Positions 51,590-61,868 of a DNA stretch of 64,000 nucleotides are shown one piece after another (position 1 is the stretch's first letter; each line of letters opens with the position of its first letter). The stretch is from Acidovorax sp. KKS102. GTDB lineage: Bacteria; Pseudomonadota; Gammaproteobacteria; Burkholderiales; Burkholderiaceae_C. A program made the position numbers and the translations under genes. The stretch lies in assembly GCF_000302535.1 (NCBI RefSeq), contig NC_018708.1, forward strand, positions 4,340,001-4,404,000. Direction: 5' to 3'. The notes under the pieces are model-generated. The model worked only from the letters and a program-made list of their open reading frames with translations, was not told the origin of the DNA and made no database searches.

Positions 51590-53260
51590 ATGGCAGACCT
51601 CACCCACGCTCCACAACGCGTTGACTACCGCACCGATCCCACGCAGTACCGCCACTGGACCTTGTCGGTCGAGGGCGCTATTGCGCGGCTGTCCCTCGAC
51701 ATTGCGGAGGACGGCGGAATCCGTCCTGGCTACAAGCTCAAGCTCAACAGCTACGACCTGGGGGTGGACATTGAGCTGCATGACGCGCTCAACCGCATCC
51801 GCTTTGAGCACCCCAACGTGCGCAGCGTCATCGTCACCAGCGGCAAGGACCGCATCTTTTGCTCGGGTGCCAACATCTTCATGCTGGGGGTATCCAGCCA
51901 CGCCTGGAAGGTCAACTTCTGCAAGTTCACCAACGAGACGCGCAACGGCATTGAAGACTCCTCCAAACACTCGGGCCTCAAGTTCATTGCGGCCGTGAAT
52001 GGCGCCTGTGCAGGCGGCGGCTACGAGCTGGCACTGGCGTGCGATGAAATCATCCTGGTCGATGACCGGTCGTCTGCCGTATCGCTGCCCGAAGTGCCTT
52101 TGCTGGGCGTACTGCCCGGCACCGGTGGGCTGACACGCGTCACGGACAAGCGCCGCGTGCGGCACGACTTGGCCGATATCTTCTGCACCAGCGTGGAGGG
52201 TGTGCGTGGCCAGCGCGCGGTGGACTGGCGCCTGGTGGACCGTATTGCCAAGCCCGCGCAATTTGCCGCCACTGTGCAAGAGCGCGCTGCCGCCCATGCA
52301 CAGACCAGCCCCCGCCCCAGCGGCGCACAAGGCATTGTCCTGCCCCGCGTGGAGCGGCAGGACCATGCCGACGGCATGCGCTACCAGCACGTAACGGTGG
52401 ACATCGACCGCGCACGGCGCACAGCCACGTTGTGCATCCGGGCACCTCAAGGGGCGCAACCCGCTGACACGGCCGCCATTGAAGCAGCGGGCGCCGCCTG
52501 GTGGCCGCTGGCAATGGCCCGCGAGCTGGACGACGCCATCCTGAACTTGCGCACCAACGAGCTGGACATTGGCACCTGGCTGCTGAAGACCGAAGGGGAC
52601 GCACAAGCCGTGCTGGCCAGCGATGCCGTCCTGCTGGCCCACCAGAACCACTGGCTGGTGCGCGAGACCATCGGCGCACTGCGGCGCACCTTTGCCCGTC
52701 TGGATGTGTCTTCGCGCACCCTCTTCGCGCTGATCGAGACAGGCTCTGCTTTTGCCGGCACCCTGGCAGAGCTGGCGCTGGCGGCGGACCGTACCTACAT
52801 GCTGGCCCTGCCCGACGCTCCCGAGCAGGCACCAACACTCACCCTGAACGCATTCAACTTTGGCTTGCTTCCCATGGTGAATGACCAAAGCCGCTTGCAG
52901 CGCCGCTTCTATGAAGAGGCGGGCCCACTGGAAGCGGTCCGCGCCGCCGCCGGCCGGCCGCTGGACGCAGACAGTGCACTGGCGCTGGGCCTGGTCACGG
53001 CTGCCCCCGACGACATCGACTGGGCCGACGAAATCCGCATCGCCATCGAAGAACGCGCCGCCATGTCGCCCGACGCGCTGACCGGCCTGGAGGCCAACCT
53101 GCGTTTTGCCAGCAAGGAAAACATGAACACCCGCATCTTCGGGCGCCTGACCGCGTGGCAGAACTGGATCTTCAACCGCCCCAACGCCGTGGGCGAGAAG
53201 GGCGCGCTCAAGGTCTACGGCACCGGCCAGAAGGCCGGGTTTGACCAGACGCGCGTCTGA
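51590..53260 (+). CDS. boxC: benzoyl-CoA-dihydrodiol lyase
   Basis: 556 residues, the usual BoxC size. It opens the ring of 2,3-epoxybenzoyl-CoA (dihydrodiol form) hydrolytically, giving 3,4-dehydroadipyl-CoA semialdehyde and formate. It has two crotonase-like halves. The first has FCSGANIFMLGVSSHAWKVN (about 105) and NGACAGGGYELALACDEI (about 143-160). The end FGRLTAWQNWIFNRPNAVGE is typical of the family. A GGAGA site precedes the ATG. boxB follows 41 bp later. Confidence 0.95.
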   Translation: MADLTHAPQRVDYRTDPTQYRHWTLSVEGAIARLSLDIAEDGGIRPGYKLKLNSYDLGVDIELHDALNRIRFEHPNVRSVIVTSGKDRIFCSGANIFMLGVSSHAWKVNFCKFTNETRNGIEDSSKHSGLKFIAAVNGACAGGGYELALACDEIILVDDRSSAVSLPEVPLLGVLPGTGGLTRVTDKRRVRHDLADIFCTSVEGVRGQRAVDWRLVDRIAKPAQFAATVQERAAAHAQTSPRPSGAQGIVLPRVERQDHADGMRYQHVTVDIDRARRTATLCIRAPQGAQPADTAAIEAAGAAWWPLAMARELDDAILNLRTNELDIGTWLLKTEGDAQAVLASDAVLLAHQNHWLVRETIGALRRTFARLDVSSRTLFALIETGSAFAGTLAELALAADRTYMLALPDAPEQAPTLTLNAFNFGLLPMVNDQSRLQRRFYEEAGPLEAVRAAAGRPLDADSALALGLVTAAPDDIDWADEIRIAIEERAAMSPDALTGLEANLRFASKENMNTRIFGRLTAWQNWIFNRPNAVGEKGALKVYGTGQKAGFDQTRV

Positions 53261-53301
53261 CCCCCTGCCCTGCATTCGATTTCCATCCAGAGGAGCACCC
53301 C

Positions 53302-54729
<1,428 letters not shown>

Positions 54730-54882
54730 CCCCTGCTGAGCCTGAGCCGCCAGCGCCCGCCTCTCCCAGGGGTGTCCCGGCGCCTGCGGCCAGGCACAAC
54801 GGTTTTGCTCTGTATCGACTGAAGCCAGCCAACGCATGCAAGGTCACAGCACCCGTCGACAGACATTGCACGAAGAACGACT

Positions 54883-56160
54883 ATGGAAACCCACACGCTG
54901 ATCGACAACGGCATCCTGAAGCAGCACCTGATCGACCCGGAGATCTGCATCCGCTGCAACACCTGCGAAGCCACCTGCCCGGTCAATGCGATCACGCACG
55001 ACGACAACAACTACGTGGTGCGGGCAGATGTGTGCAATGGCTGCATGGCCTGCATATCGCCCTGCCCCACGGGTTCCATCGACAACTGGCGCGCGGTGCC
55101 GGTGGGCAGGGCCTACAGCATTGAAGAGCAGTTCAGCTGGGAAGAACTGCCGGGCGAGCTTGCTCCCCATGAACTGGTCGCAGCAGGCGGAGAGCCCGCC
55201 ACAGAGGTAACGGCGCTGCAGCAAGCCCCAGAAGCGCCTGCTGAGCCGGGCACGCAGGTGTTTCGCTCCGCACAGTACGGAGCCACGGTACCGCCCTGGT
55301 CTGCAGCCCATCCCTACACCAATCTTTTTCCGCCCAAAAACCCGACCACAGCCACCGTGGTCGGCAACTTCAATTGCACCGAGGCGGGTTTTGAGAGCGA
55401 GACCCACCATGTGGTGCTCGACTTCGGCAGCATGCCGCTCCCCGTGCTGGAAGGGCAATCGATTGGCATCATCCCGCCGGGCGCCGATGCGCTGGGCAAA
55501 CCCCATCACGCGCGCCAATACTCGGTGGCCAGCCCGCGCAACGGCGAACGCCCCGGCTACAACAACCTGGCGCTGACCGTGAAGCGCGTGACCGTGGACC
55601 ACGATGGCAACCCTGTGCGAGGCGTTGCCTCCAACTATGTGTGCGATCTGAAGGTGGGCGACAAGGTGCAGGTGGTGGGGCCGTTCGGCAGCAGCTTCCT
55701 CATGCCCAACCACCCGCGATCGCACATCGTGATGATCTGCACCGGCACCGGCAGCGCTCCCATGCGCGCCATGACCGAGTGGCGGCGCAGGCTACGCAAC
55801 AGCGGCAAGTTTGAGGGCGGCAAGCTCTTGCTGTTCTTCGGCGCACGCACGCAGCAGGAACTGCCCTACTTCGGCCCACTGCAAAGCCTGCCCAAGGATT
55901 TCATCGACATCAACCTGGCTTTCTCCCGCACGCCCGGGCAGCCCAAGCGCTATGTGCAAGACCTGATGCGCGAGCGCGCCGCCGACCTGCTGGCCCTGCT
56001 GCGCGATGACAACAGCCACTTCTACGTCTGCGGCCTCAAGGGCATGGAAGAAGGCGTGGTGATGGCACTGCGTGACATTGCCCAAGAGGCAGGGCTGAGC
56101 TGGGAGGTCCTGGGCGCGACGCTGCAGCGCGAAGGCCGACTGCACCTGGAAACGTATTGA
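54883..56160 (+). CDS. boxA: benzoyl-CoA epoxidase reductase subunit BoxA
   Basis: 425 residues. It passes electrons from NADPH to BoxB. Two [4Fe-4S] ferredoxin motifs are at the N-terminus: [12 protein letters not shown] (about 23-34) and [12 protein letters not shown] (about 52-63). An Ala/Glu/Pro-rich linker follows, then a ferredoxin-NADP reductase-like module with the FAD motif [11 protein letters not shown] (about 208) and the NADPH site [14 protein letters not shown] (about 284). The last residues HLETY are the usual flavoprotein end. It lies 153 bp after boxB, a wider gap than usual in an operon. Confidence 0.95.
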   Translation: METHTLIDNGILKQHLIDPEICIRCNTCEATCPVNAITHDDNNYVVRADVCNGCMACISPCPTGSIDNWRAVPVGRAYSIEEQFSWEELPGELAPHELVAAGGEPATEVTALQQAPEAPAEPGTQVFRSAQYGATVPPWSAAHPYTNLFPPKNPTTATVVGNFNCTEAGFESETHHVVLDFGSMPLPVLEGQSIGIIPPGADALGKPHHARQYSVASPRNGERPGYNNLALTVKRVTVDHDGNPVRGVASNYVCDLKVGDKVQVVGPFGSSFLMPNHPRSHIVMICTGTGSAPMRAMTEWRRRLRNSGKFEGGKLLLFFGARTQQELPYFGPLQSLPKDFIDINLAFSRTPGQPKRYVQDLMRERAADLLALLRDDNSHFYVCGLKGMEEGVVMALRDIAQEAGLSWEVLGATLQREGRLHLETY

Positions 56161-56427
56161 GGCCGCAAAGGCCTTGGCCTGAGGCCTCTCTCTGCCTCTC
56201 TCTAATTGAAGCCCTGGAGCCTCCAAAAGGCCCAGCGGCCGGGCCTCTGGGCGCCGCATGGCGCTCTTTCCGTCGTGTAACAGCTGCAACGCCGGACGCT
56301 GACCGGCCGATCAGCCTTGCGTTCCTGCGAAAATAGCAGGCTTTGCCTATGGGGACCCGTTCCCCTATGCACGCGCCGCCGGACCCTCCCGCTCGGCCGT
56401 GCCCACCCAGTGCACAGCCTTCGCGGG

Positions 56428-57228
56428 ATGACCCAACACCACCGACTCAACAGCTCAGCCCTCGTGGTCCTGCTCCAGCAATGGACGCGGGAAGCCAGTG
56501 AGCGGGCCGCGCGTCCGGTGCCAGCCGTCAAGCCCCCCGACGTGGCAGAGCAGCTGAGCCAATGGCTGGGAACCGTGGACGCCGTCCAGCTCAGCCGGGC
56601 GCTACACGCGATCGAGACCCTGCCATCGCAGGCAGGCAGTGCACAACGCCCACCCATGGTGCTGAACATGACGGCACTCGCCGGCCTGGTAGCGAAGGTT
56701 CGGGCCGATCTCGAAGGCCAACTGGCCACCAGGCCCGCTGCACCCAAACCGCTGCGGGCCCGGGCGGACAACACGCCCGTGGAAGAGCCCGACCCGATGG
56801 TGGAGACGGATTTCGCCACCCATGCGCCACGCTATCTGGACCGGCAAAAGCAGATGGAGCTGCGGCTGCAGCCCCTGAGGGCTCAAGTGCGCCAAGCGAT
56901 CGCACAGAGTACCCCCAAGTTGCGCCAGGTAGCGGCGCTGGACGCCGTCATGGAGCACATGCTGGCACCGCGCGAGCAGCGGCTGTGGGCCTTGCTCCCC
57001 GCGCACCTGGAGCGCCGACTGGCGCACCGCCATCGGCAACACCAGCACCGGCTGACAGCCCAGGGGCTGACCGATGAGCCTGCGCGCTGGCGGCAGGCAG
57101 GAGGCTGGCTGTGGGCCTTCGAACGCGACATGCAGGCCCTGCTCACCGCAGAGCTGCAAACGCGCATGGAACCGATCACGGGACTGCTGGAAGCGGCCCA
57201 GAACGACACGACAGGACAACAGGAATGA
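56428..57228 (+). CDS. DUF3348 protein, first gene of the MotAB/ZorAB-like operon
   Basis: 266 residues from the ATG at 56428. It is predicted mostly helical and soluble, with no signal peptide. Landmarks that I associate with DUF3348 are HHRLNSSALVVLLQQWTREA near the start and the middle ETDFATHAPRYLDRQKQMEL, followed by LRAQVRQAIAQSTPKLRQVA. The C-terminal half is rich in His, Arg and Trp (RRLAHRHRQHQHRL, AGGWLWAFERDMQALL). No function is known to me. Its stop overlaps the start of the DUF802 gene by four bases, so the two are translationally coupled. A cytoplasmic partner of the stator complex is the simplest guess. Confidence 0.8.
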   Translation: MTQHHRLNSSALVVLLQQWTREASERAARPVPAVKPPDVAEQLSQWLGTVDAVQLSRALHAIETLPSQAGSAQRPPMVLNMTALAGLVAKVRADLEGQLATRPAAPKPLRARADNTPVEEPDPMVETDFATHAPRYLDRQKQMELRLQPLRAQVRQAIAQSTPKLRQVAALDAVMEHMLAPREQRLWALLPAHLERRLAHRHRQHQHRLTAQGLTDEPARWRQAGGWLWAFERDMQALLTAELQTRMEPITGLLEAAQNDTTGQQE

Positions 57229-59894
57229 ACAAGAGTGTGATGACAGCCATCTTTGCCACAGGCCTCGCGGCCGCTGGCTGGGTGGGCTGGGGTTTTATAG
57301 GCCACAGCCCGCTGGCACTGGCAATGACGGTGATGATCGCCGCCACCTACCTGCTGGGAGCCTGGGAGCTGATGCGGTATCGCGCGGCCACCGCCTCGCT
57401 GACGCGCGCGCTCGACGCCCATCAAGAGCCTCCTGCGCTGGAGGCCTGGCTGGAAAGACTGGACCCGGCACTGCGCCACCCGGTTCGGCAACGCATCGAA
57501 GGCGAGAGAGTGGCCTTGCCGGGCCCCGCGCTCACGCCCTACCTGGTGGGACTGCTGGTGATGCTGGGCATGCTGGGCACCTTTGTGGGCATGGTGGTGA
57601 CGTTCCACGGTGCCGTGTTCGCCCTGGAGGCCTCTGGCAACCTGGAATCCATCCGCAACGCACTGGCTGCGCCCATCAAGGGACTGGGCCTGTCGTTTGG
57701 GACGTCCGTCGCGGGGGTGGCTACGTCGGCCGCGCTGGGCCTGTTGTCCGCCCTGAGCCGCCGTGAACGGCTGCAGTCGGTCCGCCAGCTGGATGCACGC
57801 ATCCCCACGCTGTTCCGTGCCTTCTCTTCCGCCCAACGGCGGGAGGACACCCTGCAGGCCCTGCAAGCGCAGGCCCAGGCCCTGCCGCTGATTGCCGACC
57901 GCCTGCAAGCCATGATGGAGGGGCTGGAGCGCCGCCACAGCCAGCTCAACGACCAGCTGCTGGCGCAACAGCAGGGGTTTCACAAAGAGGCCTCTGCCGC
58001 CTACACCCAATTGGCGCAGGCCGTGGGCGCATCGCTGCAAGACAGCCTGAGCACCAGTGCCCAGCAGGCCACTGCCGCCATGCGCCCGGTGGTGGAACAG
58101 GCCATGGCGAGGCTGGCACAAGAGTCCCAGCGTACCCACGAGCGGCTGCGAGAACACACCAGTCAGCAGCTGCAAAACCTCAGCGCGCAATGGGAGGGCA
58201 CCGCACGCAAGGTGGCCGACACCTGGGCCCAGGCGCTCGACCAGCAGACGAGCACGCAGGGCGCACTGGCAACCCAGTTCGAGGGCGCATTGCAAACACT
58301 CACGCAGGCTTTTGACGACCGCTCGAAATCCCTGGTGGACTCCCTGCACGCATCAGCCGCACAGCAACAGGCCGCCCAGGCGGAGGTGGACCAGCGGCGA
58401 CTGCAAGGCTGGGAGCACACCATGCAGGACATGGCCCGCAACCTCGCCGCTGAATGGCAGCGTGCAGGCACCCACACCCTGACCCAACAGCAGGAGGTGG
58501 GCCAGGCCTTGGAGCGCGCAGCACAGCAGATGGACCGGCAATTGCAGGCCACCACCCAGGCCTTTGCACAGCAGGCCGAAGCACTGGTCACCACGCTGCA
58601 AGCCACCGTGGCCGAGGCCCACGGTGCGCAACGATCTGCGGACGCGCAACGGCTTGCCGACTGGACCCAGTCCATGCACCAGATGGCCCAGACAATCAGC
58701 GGCGAATGGCAGAGCGCCGGGGCACAGACTGCCGAACAACACCAGGCCACCAGCGCGGCACTCGCCCAAGCCGCCCAGCAGATCGAGCACCACCTGCAAT
58801 CCGCCAGCAGCGCCTTCGAACAACGCTCAGAGGCCTTACTGGCTGCGTTGCAAACCACAACCGCCGATGCCCAGCAAGCACAGCGCGACGCCGACACGCA
58901 ACGGTTGGCAGACTGGAGCCAGTCCCTGGAGAACCTGGCGCACACGCTCAGCGCCGAATGGCAGCGCGCCGCCACCCAGACCGTGGAACAACAACGCGCC
59001 CTGGTGCAAACGCTGGAGGAGACTGCCACACAGGTGAGCCAGCAACTGAACGCCCAGGTGGAACGCACCTTGGGCAGCACCACTGCGCTGATGGAGCAAT
59101 CCGACGCGCTGCTGCGCACACGCATCGACACCGAAACCCAGTGGATGCAAGCCCAGGGCCAGCGCATGGAGGCACTGACCCAGGTGTGGCGCGATGAGCT
59201 GGTCGCCCTGCGCGATGCCGAAGCCGTACGCGGCCAGGCGGCCGTGGACCGCCTGGAGACCCTGCAAGCCGCCGTGGCAGAGCACCTGGCCACCCTCGGC
59301 GCTGCGCTGGAAGCACCGCTCACGCGCCTGCTGCAGACCGCCTCCGACGTGCCACAGGCGGCAGCCGAAGTCATCACCCAGTTGCGGCAGGAAATGACAC
59401 GCTTGGGCGAACGCGACAACCTCGCACTGGCCGAGCGCACGGCCATGACGCACCAGTTGGGCACACTGCTGCAATCCGTGAACGAAGCTGCTGTGCAGCA
59501 GCGCGCGGCCATTGACGCCCTGGTGGGCTCGGCCGCCCAGGTACTGGAGCAGGCGGGCCAGCAGTTTGCACAGGCCCTGGGCGCACAGGCAGACAAGGTG
59601 GACGAGGTCGCTGCGCAAGTGGCAGCCAGCGCCATCGAGTTGTCCAGCCTCGGTGAATCCTTCCAGCACGGCGTGGGCCTGTTCAGCGCCAGCAACGACA
59701 AGCTGGTGGAGAGCCTGCAAGGCATGGAGGGCGCGCTTCGCGAGTCCATGGGCCGCAGCGACGAGCAGCTGGCCTACTACGTGGCACAGGCCCGCGAGGT
59801 GATCGACCTGAGCATCAGCGCACAACAAGGCATCGTGGAAGACCTGCGCCGACTCCATGGCCGTGCCACGGCAGAACAAGGGGTGCCTGCGTGA
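57225..59894 (+). CDS. DUF802 repeat protein with MotA/TolQ/ExbB-like channel domain and long coiled-coil tail (ZorA-like)
   Basis: 889 residues. Four membrane segments lie at about 5-22, 27-47, 105-128 and 150-173. The last two read LVGLLVMLGMLGTFVGMVVT and GLSFGTSVAGVATSAALGLL, which is the MotA/TolQ/ExbB pattern of a proton- or sodium-driven stator. The remaining 700 residues are Gln/Ala/Leu-rich helical sequence that should form a long cytoplasmic coiled coil. It includes at least three repeats of about 84 residues (starting near 390, 473 and 557), each with a W....M..tL..EWQ.AG..T core. This is the DUF802 repeat. Both ends overlap neighbouring genes by four bases. Confidence 0.85.
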   Translation: MNKSVMTAIFATGLAAAGWVGWGFIGHSPLALAMTVMIAATYLLGAWELMRYRAATASLTRALDAHQEPPALEAWLERLDPALRHPVRQRIEGERVALPGPALTPYLVGLLVMLGMLGTFVGMVVTFHGAVFALEASGNLESIRNALAAPIKGLGLSFGTSVAGVATSAALGLLSALSRRERLQSVRQLDARIPTLFRAFSSAQRREDTLQALQAQAQALPLIADRLQAMMEGLERRHSQLNDQLLAQQQGFHKEASAAYTQLAQAVGASLQDSLSTSAQQATAAMRPVVEQAMARLAQESQRTHERLREHTSQQLQNLSAQWEGTARKVADTWAQALDQQTSTQGALATQFEGALQTLTQAFDDRSKSLVDSLHASAAQQQAAQAEVDQRRLQGWEHTMQDMARNLAAEWQRAGTHTLTQQQEVGQALERAAQQMDRQLQATTQAFAQQAEALVTTLQATVAEAHGAQRSADAQRLADWTQSMHQMAQTISGEWQSAGAQTAEQHQATSAALAQAAQQIEHHLQSASSAFEQRSEALLAALQTTTADAQQAQRDADTQRLADWSQSLENLAHTLSAEWQRAATQTVEQQRALVQTLEETATQVSQQLNAQVERTLGSTTALMEQSDALLRTRIDTETQWMQAQGQRMEALTQVWRDELVALRDAEAVRGQAAVDRLETLQAAVAEHLATLGAALEAPLTRLLQTASDVPQAAAEVITQLRQEMTRLGERDNLALAERTAMTHQLGTLLQSVNEAAVQQRAAIDALVGSAAQVLEQAGQQFAQALGAQADKVDEVAAQVAASAIELSSLGESFQHGVGLFSASNDKLVESLQGMEGALRESMGRSDEQLAYYVAQAREVIDLSISAQQGIVEDLRRLHGRATAEQGVPA

Positions 59895-60559
59895 TCGGCG
59901 TGGACGACACTCTGGACGATGCCACCGACCAGACAGCCCCGGTTTGGGCCGTCTTCGGCGATCTGATGGCGGGGCTGCTGGGTGCTTTTGTGCTGATCCT
60001 CGTCGGCGTGCTGGTGGTGCAGATTGACCTGGTGGCCAGCCTGCAGCAAGAAGTGCAAAAGCGCCAGATGGAAGAGCAGCGGCGCATGGCGCTCGAAAAG
60101 GCGTTGGCCGTTCCGCTGGCTGCTGGGCGCGTGACGGTGAACAACGGACGCATTGGCATCAGCGGCAGTGTGCTGTTTGCGACCGGCTCGGACGAACTGC
60201 GTACCGAGGGACGACAGTTACTCAAAAGCCTGGTCCAGCCATTGGGGGTGTACTTGCGCGAGCGCGATGAAATGCTCATGGTCAGCGGCTTCACCGACAA
60301 CACCGCGTTGCTGCGCGGCAGCCAGAAACGTTTTGCGGACAACCTGGAGCTGTCGGCCCAGCGCGCACTCACCGTGACCCGGGCGCTGATTGATGAAGGC
60401 ATGCCGTCGTCCCAGGTGTTCGCGGCCGCCTTTGGGGCCGAACAACCCGTGGCTGACAACAGCGACGAAAAAGGCCGTGCACAAAACCGCCGCGTGGAGA
60501 TGGCGCCCGTCCCCAAGGCCGCGCCTCAACGGCCGGCCGAGTCCCCCCGCGCCCCATGA
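59891..60559 (+). CDS. MotB/ZorB-like membrane protein with OmpA-type peptidoglycan-binding domain
   Basis: 222 residues from a GTG that overlaps the previous stop (GTGA). An acidic N-terminus is followed by one membrane segment, VWAVFGDLMAGLLGAFVLIL (about 18-42). Asp24 in this segment sits where MotB and ZorB carry their ion-binding Asp. A helix (about 48-75) leads to an OmpA/MotB domain (about 85-205): VLFATGSDELRTEGRQLLKS, VSGFTDNTALLRG, LSAQRALTVTRALIDEG and the closing RAQNRRVEM. It should anchor the channel to peptidoglycan. It is the B subunit to the upstream DUF802 protein. Confidence 0.87.
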   Translation: MIGVDDTLDDATDQTAPVWAVFGDLMAGLLGAFVLILVGVLVVQIDLVASLQQEVQKRQMEEQRRMALEKALAVPLAAGRVTVNNGRIGISGSVLFATGSDELRTEGRQLLKSLVQPLGVYLRERDEMLMVSGFTDNTALLRGSQKRFADNLELSAQRALTVTRALIDEGMPSSQVFAAAFGAEQPVADNSDEKGRAQNRRVEMAPVPKAAPQRPAESPRAP

Positions 60560-61146
60560 CCGATCCCCGCCTGGAGGCCTTGCGCGCAGCAGGCGCACAC
60601 CATCACGACCCCGTGCGTTTCCACTATCTGGAGACGCTGGCACGCCGCCTGCCCGGCCAGCCGCCCGCCGTGCAGCGGCTGCTGGCGCACAAGCTGGAAG
60701 CCGCGCTGGCGAGCTACCCCCAGAAGCCGCCCCGTACCACGCCATCAACCCGCCACGAACGCCATGCCAACGCAGGCTCCGCACTGGCACAACTGAATCA
60801 GTCCTTGGGAATGCCCCGGCACAACGCCGCCGGGGACAACCCGTTTGCCGTGGACAGCGCTCCATTGCCCGCGCTCAAAAGCGTGCACCAGTTCAGCAAG
60901 GCTTGGTCGCACATCGCGGCGGAGCAGCAGGTGGTACAGGCCCTGCACCGAGGGCCGGAGAATGCGGGCCCCCTCAACGCGCACAAGCTGGTGCTTCGCT
61001 CCCTCAGCCTGATGCGCACCCTGTCTCCGGACTATCTGCGCCACTTCATGGCGCATATGGACACGTTGCTGTGGCTGGATCAGGCGAGCCACAAGCCCCC
61101 CACCCCCGCCCCCCGTCCAGCACGCAAGGCGCGCAGCAAGCACTGA
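60556..61146 (+). CDS. DUF2894 protein, last gene of the MotAB/ZorAB-like operon
   Basis: 196 residues; the ATG overlaps the previous stop by four bases. It is soluble. The N-terminus LEALRAAGAHHHDPVRFHYL, then ARRLPGQPPAVQRLLAHKL, and the C-terminal LRSLSLMRTLSPDYLRHFMA, HMDTLLWLDQ are family-typical. A basic Pro/Arg/Lys tail follows. A Ser/His-rich linker (about 58-80) joins the two parts. Function is unknown. Its consistent coupling to the channel genes suggests it works with them in the cytoplasm. Confidence 0.8.
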   Translation: MTDPRLEALRAAGAHHHDPVRFHYLETLARRLPGQPPAVQRLLAHKLEAALASYPQKPPRTTPSTRHERHANAGSALAQLNQSLGMPRHNAAGDNPFAVDSAPLPALKSVHQFSKAWSHIAAEQQVVQALHRGPENAGPLNAHKLVLRSLSLMRTLSPDYLRHFMAHMDTLLWLDQASHKPPTPAPRPARKARSKH

Positions 61147-61231
61147 CCCGCCACGGCTGCCGCAAGGCATGCAGAGATCGCCGCTCAGTGCATTCAGATC
61201 TCAGCCCAATTATTTCGAATACCAGAATAGT

Positions 61232-61259
61232 CAATTAAAAACTCAGTAGTTTTTAATTG
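61232..61259. repeat. AT-rich perfect hairpin, possible bidirectional terminator
   Basis: CAATTAAAAACT at 61232-61243 and its exact complement at 61248-61259 surround a CAGT loop. It lies 86 bp after the DUF2894 stop in a stretch much richer in AT than the rest of the window. The A/T arms are weak as a classical terminator. An operator is the alternative. Confidence 0.5.
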
Positions 61260-61406
61260 AACACCATCGGCGTACAGTTAATCCCATCGATGAGCCGAAC
61301 CCTTCAGGCGACTCACCGAACCCGGAGTGAAGTCATTTTTCGTAAGCACTTTGTGCAATTCACGCCAGCTTTTTTTGAGACGCTTTTTTATTCAAGGATT
61401 TGCATC

Positions 61407-61703
61407 ATGAACAAGACCGTACGCTTCCTCTCCATCGCTGCTGTTGCCGCTTTCGCCTCGTTGGGCGCCCACGCTGATGAAGCCGATGCTTCGCAGTTCG
61501 CCACCCAATTCGAAACCCAGCGCACCCGCGCCGAAGTCCGCGCAGAGGCCGTGGTAGAAGCCAAAACACACAGCATGGAACCTGCTGGCTCGCGTGTTGC
61601 CACCTACCAATCCACCGCCGACCGCGCTGCCGTGCGTGCCCAGGCCGCAGAAGCTGTTCGCACAGGCCAGATCTCCCACGGCGAAATCGGCAACGCCATG
61701 TAA
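61407..61703 (+). CDS. small secreted DUF4148 protein
   Basis: 98 residues with AAGGA ten bases before the ATG. The signal peptide (FLSIAAVAAFASLGAHA, cut near residue 23) is followed by a short helical domain of the kind found in DUF4148 proteins of Burkholderiales: QRTRAEVRAEAVVEAKTHS and STADRAAVRAQAAEAVRTGQ. They are exported and of unknown function, often multicopy. It ends in a clear terminator and is transcribed alone. Confidence 0.82.
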   Translation: MNKTVRFLSIAAVAAFASLGAHADEADASQFATQFETQRTRAEVRAEAVVEAKTHSMEPAGSRVATYQSTADRAAVRAQAAEAVRTGQISHGEIGNAM

Positions 61704-61806
61704 TGCAAGCCGATGCGGGCGTTTCGGACGCCACCGCCGGGCGCATCCCCTGCGGCGGCGCGAAGGTGTCATCGGCGCACCCGCCTCACATTGCATCGCC
61801 CCTGAA

Positions 61807-61833
61807 CGAGCCCCCATTGCGGGGCTTTTTTCG
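61807..61833 (+). terminator. rho-independent terminator after the DUF4148 gene
   Basis: The stem AGCCCC/GGGGCT with a short loop is followed by six T. It lies about 105 bp after the stop codon and before the convergent LysR gene. Confidence 0.85.
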
Positions 61834-61868
61834 TGGGGCAAACTTTTGACGAATCCCAGCAGGGTCTG

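Noticed and set aside
56428..61146. Calling the stator operon a Zorya defence system
   Set aside because: No ZorC, ZorD or ZorE gene is present, and the flanking DUF3348 and DUF2894 proteins have no nuclease or helicase motif that I can see. Only the A/B subunit resemblance is supported.
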